Below are positions 7,483 through 12,139 of a DNA stretch of 12,139 nucleotides, in pieces. Source of the stretch: an uncultured Clostridia bacterium (GTDB lineage Bacteria; Bacillota; Clostridia; Saccharofermentanales; Saccharofermentanaceae); contig CALEFT010000001.1 in the NCBI GenBank assembly GCA_937876985.1, positions 1-12,139 on the forward strand, in the 5' to 3' direction. A model generated the notes under the pieces. The model ran no database searches. It saw only the letters and a list, made by a program, of their open reading frames with translations, and was not told the DNA's origin. Every line of letters begins with the position of its first letter. Positions within the stretch are counted from its first letter, which is position 1. The position numbers and the translations under genes were made by a program.

Positions 7483-9120
7483 ATGGACATGTCTACTATT
7501 TTGGGTCTCATGGGAGGCCTCGCACTATTCCTCTATGGTATGCAGATGATGAGTTCCGGTCTTGAAGCAGCTGCCGGTAACAGAATGAAGGCTATCCTAG
7601 AGAAGCTTACTTCAAACAGATTTCTCGGCGTATTAGTCGGCGCAGTAATTACAGCAGTTGTACAAAGTTCTTCAGCGACGACAGTCATGGTAGTTGGATT
7701 TGTAAACTCTGGCCTCATGACTTTACAGCAGGCAGTATGGATTATCATGGGTGCTAACATCGGTACAACAGTAACTGGACTTCTTATCGCTCTTGATATG
7801 GGTGCCTTTGCTCCTATCTTCGCATTTATTGGTGTTGCCTTGATCGTTTTCATTAAGAATCCAAAGTGTCACCACTACGGACAAATTCTTGCAGGACTTG
7901 GCGTTTTGTTTATAGGAATGGACATGATGAGTGGTGCGATGAGCCCACTTCGTGAATCACAGGCATTTGTTGATGTAATCACTAAGCTTGATAATCCGGT
8001 TCTTGGTATCATAGCAGGTGCAATCTTCACAGCATTGATTCAGAGTTCTTCCGCGTCAATTGGTATTTTGCAGACACTTGCAGCAAACAACATTATCGGA
8101 TTAGGACACGCAGTCTTCGTATTATTCGGACAGAATATTGGTACTTGTATCACAGCTGTACTAGCATCAGTAGGTGCATCTAGAGTAGCGAAAAGAACAA
8201 CAATCATTCACTTGATGTTCAATATTATCGGTACAGTAATATTTACTATTATTGCCCTACTTACACCATATGTAGCATTTATGGAGGGACTTTTCCCAGG
8301 AGATGCATCGATGCAGATTGCTGCGGCACATACAGTCTTCAACATTGCTACTTCTGTACTATTGATTCCTTTTGGAACAACAATGGCGAAGATTGCAACA
8401 AAGATTCTTCCAGAAAGAGAGTCCGAGCACGACGACGCACTTATGCTTCAGTACATCAAGTCTGTTGACACAATCAAGGACTACGGTATTGGTAACGCAG
8501 CTGTTGCTCTTAACGACGCTAAGATGGAGCTTGAGAGAATGGCTGACAAGGTAAAGACATCAGTCGAAGGTGGATTCGATGTAATTTTGAACTCGAACGA
8601 AGAAGCACTCGAACCACTTCTTAAGAATGAGGAATATGTAGACTTCCTTAATAAAGAGATTTCTAAATACTTGTCACACCACATTTCCTATGGTGCGCAC
8701 GGAGACGATTCTGCACAGATTGCAATGTTCTTCAAGATTACTGGTAACCTAGAGCGTATCTCTGACCACGCAGTAAACATTGGTGAATATATCAAGATGC
8801 TCAAGAAGAAGAAGATTACATTCTCAGACGCAGCACAAAGCGAGATTATTGACATGCAGAAGGTTTGCGTAGAAGCAATGAGCTTTATCGATGTACTCGA
8901 GAAGCCAAGCAGCGAGAAGGTAATCTCTATCGCCGCACTTGAGCAGAAGATGGACGACATGACAAGAGACTTCCGTCGTAACCAGATTAACAGAATGACT
9001 AGCGGAAGCTGCTCTGGTGAAGCATGTGTAATCTATTCCGAGATGCTTACAGACTTCGAGCGAATCGGTGACCACATCCTTAATATCGTTCAAGCACTTG
9101 CAGCAAACGATCCAGTCTAA
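7483..9120 (+). CDS. Na+/phosphate cotransporter family protein (NptA/PNaS type) with C-terminal PhoU-like domain
   Basis: A 545-residue inner-membrane protein of the usual length for bacterial Na/Pi cotransporters with a PhoU tail. It has the family's inverted repeat: two QSSSA motifs (61-65 and 187-191) that form the substrate and sodium site, each followed by a second motif, GANIGTT (90-96) and GQNIGTC (216-222). About eight hydrophobic segments fill residues 1-310. From about 330 to the end it is soluble and helical, with two PhoU-like repeats (FFKITGNLERISDHAVNIGE near 412-431 and the matching DFERIGDHILNIV near the C-terminus). It imports phosphate driven by sodium; the PhoU part is thought to regulate this. 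Terminators flank it on both sides, so it is probably a single-gene unit. Codon use is strongly biased, suggesting high expression. Its position beside two phosphate-consuming phosphorylases is suggestive only. Confidence 0.95.
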   Translation: MDMSTILGLMGGLALFLYGMQMMSSGLEAAAGNRMKAILEKLTSNRFLGVLVGAVITAVVQSSSATTVMVVGFVNSGLMTLQQAVWIIMGANIGTTVTGLLIALDMGAFAPIFAFIGVALIVFIKNPKCHHYGQILAGLGVLFIGMDMMSGAMSPLRESQAFVDVITKLDNPVLGIIAGAIFTALIQSSSASIGILQTLAANNIIGLGHAVFVLFGQNIGTCITAVLASVGASRVAKRTTIIHLMFNIIGTVIFTIIALLTPYVAFMEGLFPGDASMQIAAAHTVFNIATSVLLIPFGTTMAKIATKILPERESEHDDALMLQYIKSVDTIKDYGIGNAAVALNDAKMELERMADKVKTSVEGGFDVILNSNEEALEPLLKNEEYVDFLNKEISKYLSHHISYGAHGDDSAQIAMFFKITGNLERISDHAVNIGEYIKMLKKKKITFSDAAQSEIIDMQKVCVEAMSFIDVLEKPSSEKVISIAALEQKMDDMTRDFRRNQINRMTSGSCSGEACVIYSEMLTDFERIGDHILNIVQALAANDPV

Positions 9121-9139
9121 TTAATTAAAACTACACAAT

Positions 9140-9180
9140 ATAAGGGCGGTCTTAGGAATCGAGACTGCCCTTATTTCTTT
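9140..9180 (+). terminator. intrinsic terminator of the phosphate transporter gene
   Basis: A 13-base-pair stem with one G-U pair, ATAAGGGCGGTCT (9140-9152) with AGACTGCCCTTAT (9162-9174), a nine-base loop and a short T-rich run (TTCTTT). It begins 20 bases after the stop codon. Confidence 0.88.
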
Positions 9181-9240
9181 CTCGAAAAGCATGACAAAAC
9201 ATAGTCAAAAAACGATAAGAAAAATTCTTCGTATATGGTG

Positions 9241-9269
9241 TTGACTTTTCGAGAGGGTGAGATTATTCT
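9241..9269 (+). promoter_or_regulatory. promoter for the T-box leader and acyl-CoA synthetase
   Basis: TTGACT (9241-9246, five of six to TTGACA), a 17-base spacer and TATTCT (9264-9269, four of six to TATAAT). Transcription should start near 9276, about 45 bases before T-box Stem I. This is the only good promoter in the gap and it is placed exactly where a T-box leader needs one. Confidence 0.7.
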
Positions 9270-9320
9270 ATGCAATGTGAGGAAGAGCTAGAGCGATTTC
9301 TTACAACACATAGAATAAAG

Positions 9321-9612
9321 GCTGTGACGAAGAAGGTCTGGTTTTTAGCTTTTACAGAGAGTTTGGCGTTGATGAGAGCCGAGCATTGCGAGATTCCGAA
9401 GACTATCGCTTCCGAGCTGGTACACCGAATGACTAGGCTAGTCCGAAGTTAAGTAGACTGTACCCGATAAAGCCGCGTTAAGGCGAAGGGTTTGTTAGAA
9501 CCTATAAGTGGCGAAGGATTTGTAGATGAATTCGCAAGTTGAGTGGTACCGCGGATGATTTCCGTCTCAATGTATCTGGCAATTAGAGCCAAGATAGTTG
9601 AGGCGTTTTTTT
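9321..9612 (+). promoter_or_regulatory. T-box riboswitch (transcription attenuator) upstream of the acyl-CoA synthetase
   Basis: All standard parts are visible. Stem I: GTGACGAAG (about 9324-9332) resembles the conserved start, with a kink-turn-like TGA and later GAG. AGAGAG (9356-9361) leads into a distal hairpin TTTGGC/GCCGAG with loop GTTGATGAGA. The specifier loop follows GAA (9398-9400). Stem II/IIA/B: AAGTAGACTG, ACCC...GGGT and GCC-GCGTTAA-GGC (about 9451-9492). Antiterminator: TTGAG (9539-9543), bulge TGGTACC (9544-9550), GCGG (9551-9554), seven-base loop, CCGT (9562-9565), CTCAA (9566-9570). Competing terminator: CGTCTCAA (9563-9570) with TTGAGGCG (9598-9605), an inner stem, then seven T. 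Uncharged tRNA stabilises the antiterminator and allows read-through. TGGT expects a tRNA with discriminator base A. The best specifier is ATC (Ile, 9405-9407), followed by a purine and the CTTC of the basal stem; ACT (Thr) and GAC (Asp) are other registers. Confidence 0.93.
9563..9612 (+). terminator. T-box attenuator terminator
   Basis: CGTCTCAA (9563-9570) pairs with TTGAGGCG (9598-9605, one G-U), the loop holds a second stem (ATCT-GGC with GCC-A-AGAT), and TTTTTTT follows at 9606-9612. It shares bases 9563-9570 with the antiterminator, so only one of the two can form. It is the off state of the leader. Confidence 0.9.
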
Positions 9613-9647
9613 ATGCGAAAAACGAGACGCGCTTAGAAGGGTCGAAC

Positions 9648-9677
9648 ATGATCAAATTTTACGGAGGTGCGCTATGA
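9648..9677 (+). CDS. possible 9-codon leader ORF overlapping the acyl-CoA synthetase start
   Basis: ATG-to-TGA reads MIKFYGGAL and its stop overlaps the synthetase start as ATGA (9674-9677). AGAAGG (9635-9640) sits seven bases before its ATG. The ribosome binding site of the synthetase lies inside it, so if translated it would couple translation. It may equally be chance. It lies after the T-box terminator. Confidence 0.25.
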   Translation: MIKFYGGAL

Positions 9678-12028
9678 GCGACAAGAAATTACAACTAAAT
9701 TTGGATCAGAAGATCAACGAAATCGCAGACAGAATCAAGGGTCTACGTCTCGATTTGAACATGTCCACAGCAGACATGGCAAAGGAAGTAGGAATGAGTG
9801 AAGCAGAATACTTAGCCTACGAGAATGGTGAGAAGGACTTCAACTTCAGCTTCGTTTACAAGATTGCAAACATTGCAAAGGTAGACGTTACAGAAGTAAT
9901 GGAGGGAAATTCTCCAGAGCTTACAGAGTACACAGTTACTCGTAAGGGTGAAGGCCGACCAATCGCACGCCGCGACGGCTTCAAGTATTCAAGACTTGGA
10001 TCACGTTTCCGCAACAAGCTTGCAGAGCCATACCACGTAGTAATCCCATACTCTGAGGAGGCACTCAATCCTCCATACGAGCTAGTTACACACTCAGGTC
10101 AGGAGCTCAACATCGTAATCAAGGGTACACTTAAGGTACAGCTCGGCGACCACGCAGAGGTTTTGCATGAAGGAGACAGCATCTTCTTCAGTTCCATGAC
10201 TCCACACAACGAGTACGCACTTGGCGGCGAGGACTGCGAGTTCTACGCAATCATTTTGAATCCAGAAGCATGGGAGAAGGGCGAGAACTATACAGAATCT
10301 GTTAAGCGCAAGGATGTCGTTACTGATGGCGTTACAAATACAGACAAGGCTAAGCTAGAAAACCCAGTAATCGCTAAGTTCGTAAATGAATACCTAGACA
10401 ACGACGGCCGCCTCGAAAAGATCGAGTTCACACCAGAATGTGAGAAGTTCAATTTTGCATATGACGTTGTTGATGCAATTGCAAACAAGAACCCAGACAA
10501 GACAGCAATGATGTGGGTAAACAAGGATGCTAGCTTCGAGCACAGATTCACTTTCGAAGAGATGAAGAAGGGCTCTAATATGGTAGCTAACTATTTTGCT
10601 TCATTGGGCATCAAGAAGGGCGACAAGGTAATGCTCGTACTTAAGAGACACTACCAGTTCTGGTTCGCTATTCTTGCACTTCATAAGATGGGCGCAATTG
10701 CAATCCCAGCAACATACTTACTTAAGGAACATGACTTCGACTATCGTTTCAAGGCAGCTGGTGTTACAGCAATGGTTTGTACATCTGACGGAGATGTTGC
10801 AGAAGAAGCAATGAAGGCAAACGTAAATGGCAACTATGGTATCAAGATGTTGATGGTAAACGGTTGCCGTGAGGGTTGGCTAGACTTCGATGCTGGATAT
10901 AAGAGCATGTCTGATGTATATGACAGAACAGATGATACACCATGTGGTGAAGACTTGCTTTGTATGTTCTTCTCATCTGGTACAACAGGATATCCAAAGA
11001 TCGCTGCACATTCACACAAGTATCCATTAGGACACTACACAACAGCAAAGTTCTGGCACAACGTAGATCCAAACGGAACACACTTTACAATCTCTGATAC
11101 AGGTTGGGGAAAGTCCTTGTGGGGTAAGCTTTATGGACAGTGGCTTTGCGAGGCACCAGTATTCACATTCGACTTCGACAAGTTCAAGGCAAATGAGATC
11201 CTACCAATGTTCAAGAAGCACAATATCACAACATTCTGTGCGCCACCAACAATGTACCGCTTCCTTGTAAAGGAAGATTTGAATAAGTACGATTTGTCCT
11301 CACTTAAGTATGCAACAGTAGCAGGTGAGGCGCTTAACCCAGAGGTATTCAACCAGTTCATGAAGGCGACAGGAATCCGTCTAATGGAAGGCTTCGGACA
11401 GACAGAGACAACACTAGTAATCGCAAACATGGTTGGTTCTGCAATCCGCCTCGGCTCAATGGGTAAGCCAAACCCGCTATATGATGTAAGAATCTTGAAC
11501 GAAGATGGTACAGAGTGCAAGAAGGGTGAAACTGGAGAAATCTGTATCCGCACATATGAGAAGGTACCATTCGGACTATTCAGAGAATACTATCGTGACG
11601 AAGCAAAAACAAAGGAAGCATGGCACGATGGATATTACCACACAGGTGATACAGCTTGGATGGACGAGGATGGCTACATCTGGTACGTTGGTCGTGTAGA
11701 CGATGTAATCAAGTCTTCTGGTTATAGAATCGGACCTTTCGAGATTGAGTCTGTAATCATGGAGCTCCCATACGTTCTCGAGTGCGCAGTAACTGGTGCA
11801 CCAGATCCAGAGGGAATCCGCGGAAATGTAGTTAAGGCGACAATCGTTCTAGTTCCTGGTAGAGCAGAGCCTTCCGAGGAACTCAAGAAAGAAGTTCAGC
11901 AGTATGTTAAGACAAACACTGCACCTTACAAGTATCCAAGAATCGTAGAGTTTGTTGAGGAGCTTCCAAAGACAATCTCTGGTAAGATCCGTAGAACTGC
12001 AATTCGCGCAGAGTCTGAGAAGAAGTAA
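9674..12028 (+). CDS. acyl-CoA synthetase fused to N-terminal XRE helix-turn-helix and cupin domains
   Basis: A 784-residue fusion. Residues about 13-75 form an XRE-type helix-turn-helix (LNMSTADMAKEVGMSEAEY). Residues about 110-198 form a cupin with E144 and H178-N179, though the usual HxH pair is incomplete. Residues about 255-784 are an AMP-forming acyl-CoA synthetase close to the medium-chain/AcsA type. Its P-loop is SSGTTGYPK (434-442), ISDTGWGKSLWGKLYGQW lies at 473-490, GFGQTETT at 573-580, YHTGD at 655-659, the hinge region GRVDDVIKSSGYRIGPFE at 673-690, and catalytic Lys 771 in PKTISGKIRR. It activates a carboxylic acid with ATP and CoA; the acid cannot be read from sequence, but T-box control suggests one linked to amino acid metabolism, such as a branched-chain acid. 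The start has a strong GGAGGT site. It is the only gene after the T-box and ends at its own terminator. Codons are strongly biased, suggesting high expression. Confidence 0.93.
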   Translation: MSDKKLQLNLDQKINEIADRIKGLRLDLNMSTADMAKEVGMSEAEYLAYENGEKDFNFSFVYKIANIAKVDVTEVMEGNSPELTEYTVTRKGEGRPIARRDGFKYSRLGSRFRNKLAEPYHVVIPYSEEALNPPYELVTHSGQELNIVIKGTLKVQLGDHAEVLHEGDSIFFSSMTPHNEYALGGEDCEFYAIILNPEAWEKGENYTESVKRKDVVTDGVTNTDKAKLENPVIAKFVNEYLDNDGRLEKIEFTPECEKFNFAYDVVDAIANKNPDKTAMMWVNKDASFEHRFTFEEMKKGSNMVANYFASLGIKKGDKVMLVLKRHYQFWFAILALHKMGAIAIPATYLLKEHDFDYRFKAAGVTAMVCTSDGDVAEEAMKANVNGNYGIKMLMVNGCREGWLDFDAGYKSMSDVYDRTDDTPCGEDLLCMFFSSGTTGYPKIAAHSHKYPLGHYTTAKFWHNVDPNGTHFTISDTGWGKSLWGKLYGQWLCEAPVFTFDFDKFKANEILPMFKKHNITTFCAPPTMYRFLVKEDLNKYDLSSLKYATVAGEALNPEVFNQFMKATGIRLMEGFGQTETTLVIANMVGSAIRLGSMGKPNPLYDVRILNEDGTECKKGETGEICIRTYEKVPFGLFREYYRDEAKTKEAWHDGYYHTGDTAWMDEDGYIWYVGRVDDVIKSSGYRIGPFEIESVIMELPYVLECAVTGAPDPEGIRGNVVKATIVLVPGRAEPSEELKKEVQQYVKTNTAPYKYPRIVEFVEELPKTISGKIRRTAIRAESEKK

Positions 12029-12050
12029 TTTATTACAGTTAAAGATAACG

Positions 12051-12082
12051 AAACAGCACTCACTTCGGTGGGTGCTGTTTTT
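12051..12082 (+). terminator. intrinsic terminator of the acyl-CoA synthetase gene
   Basis: A 13-base-pair stem, AAACAGCACTCAC (12051-12063) with GTGGGTGCTGTTT (12068-12080, one G-U), capped by a TTCG tetraloop and followed by a T run. It starts 22 bases after the stop. The remaining bases to 12139 show no supported feature. Confidence 0.92.
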
Positions 12083-12139
12083 GATTCAGCAAGAAGTTCA
12101 TCAAAACAGGGCCTCCTGGGTGAACTATCTGCTGATAAC

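Larger units (their letters stand above)
1126..9253. repeat. dispersed 10-12 base motif CTCGAAAAGCAT, seven exact 10-mer copies
   Basis: Exact CTCGAAAAGC, or its reverse complement, lies at 1126, 1218, 4382, 5710, 5829, 6943 and 9181. The copies at 1126-1137, 1216-1227, 5829-5840 and 9181-9192 extend to the identical 12-mer CTCGAAAAGCAT. Near copies lie at 3239, 4372 (forming a palindrome with 4382), 9245 and 10412. Two gaps between genes each hold an inverted pair (1126/1216 and 9181/9245). The entry spans the scattered copies, not a continuous element. Confidence 0.7.

Noticed and set aside
9270..9452. 60-residue open reading frame upstream of the acyl-CoA synthetase
   Set aside because: Its ATG lies right after the -10 box, before the expected transcription start, and the rest overlaps T-box Stem I through to the AAGTAG of Stem II. 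The bases are explained by RNA structure.
12063..12139. Minus strand open frame at the right edge, possibly the end of a convergent gene
   Set aside because: Two minus strand frames are open over this short stretch and the one with a stop ends inside the terminator stem. There is too little sequence to support a gene.
1..12139. CRISPR array, tRNA or rRNA genes, insertion sequences
   Set aside because: No regularly spaced repeats, tRNA-like cloverleaf with its conserved arms, rRNA-like sequence or transposase were seen on either strand. The T-box is the only structured RNA found.

Overview
The window looks like a piece of chromosome from an anaerobic member of the Bacillota (Clostridia, possibly Lachnospiraceae or a relative). 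This rests on moderate GC content, purine-rich AGGAG-type ribosome binding sites, a complete T-box riboswitch, compact hairpin-plus-U terminators, and the protein families present. The genus is not recognisable from sequence alone.

Layout. Positions 1-172 hold no confident gene; a possible C-terminal tail of a + strand gene enters from the left edge. An AraC-family regulator (173-1087, minus) is divergent from a two-gene operon. That operon encodes a GH94-type disaccharide phosphorylase (1299-4085) and a larger relative (1040 aa, 4112-7234) that resembles oligoglucan phosphorylases of the GH161 / 1,2-beta-oligoglucan phosphorylase type, closed by a terminator at about 7271-7307. Next come a single-gene unit for a Na+/phosphate cotransporter with a PhoU-like tail (7483-9120) and its terminator. 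A promoter and a full T-box leader (about 9241-9612) then lead into a 784-aa protein (9674-12028) that fuses an XRE-type helix-turn-helix, a cupin and an acyl-CoA synthetase. A UUCG-loop terminator closes that unit.

How the genes work together. The two phosphorylases probably act in series in the cytoplasm. The large one would shorten a beta-glucan oligosaccharide and the smaller one would split the resulting disaccharide, each releasing glucose-1-phosphate using inorganic phosphate instead of water. The divergent AraC protein is the obvious candidate regulator. The phosphate importer is a separate transcription unit, so a link to the phosphate demand of phosphorolysis is only suggestive.

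The most interesting part is the right end. A tRNA-sensing T-box controls an acyl-CoA synthetase that also carries its own DNA-binding and cupin domains. My best reading of the specifier is AUC (Ile). That suggests activation of a branched-chain acid such as 2-methylbutyrate for isoleucine synthesis when charged tRNA is scarce, but the codon register is not certain. Two further observations: a 10-mer, CTCGAAAAGC, occurs seven times in 12 kb (four copies extend to the same 12-mer), and the leader of the phosphorylase operon contains a tiny ORF whose stop-to-start junction copies the junction between the two phosphorylase genes.
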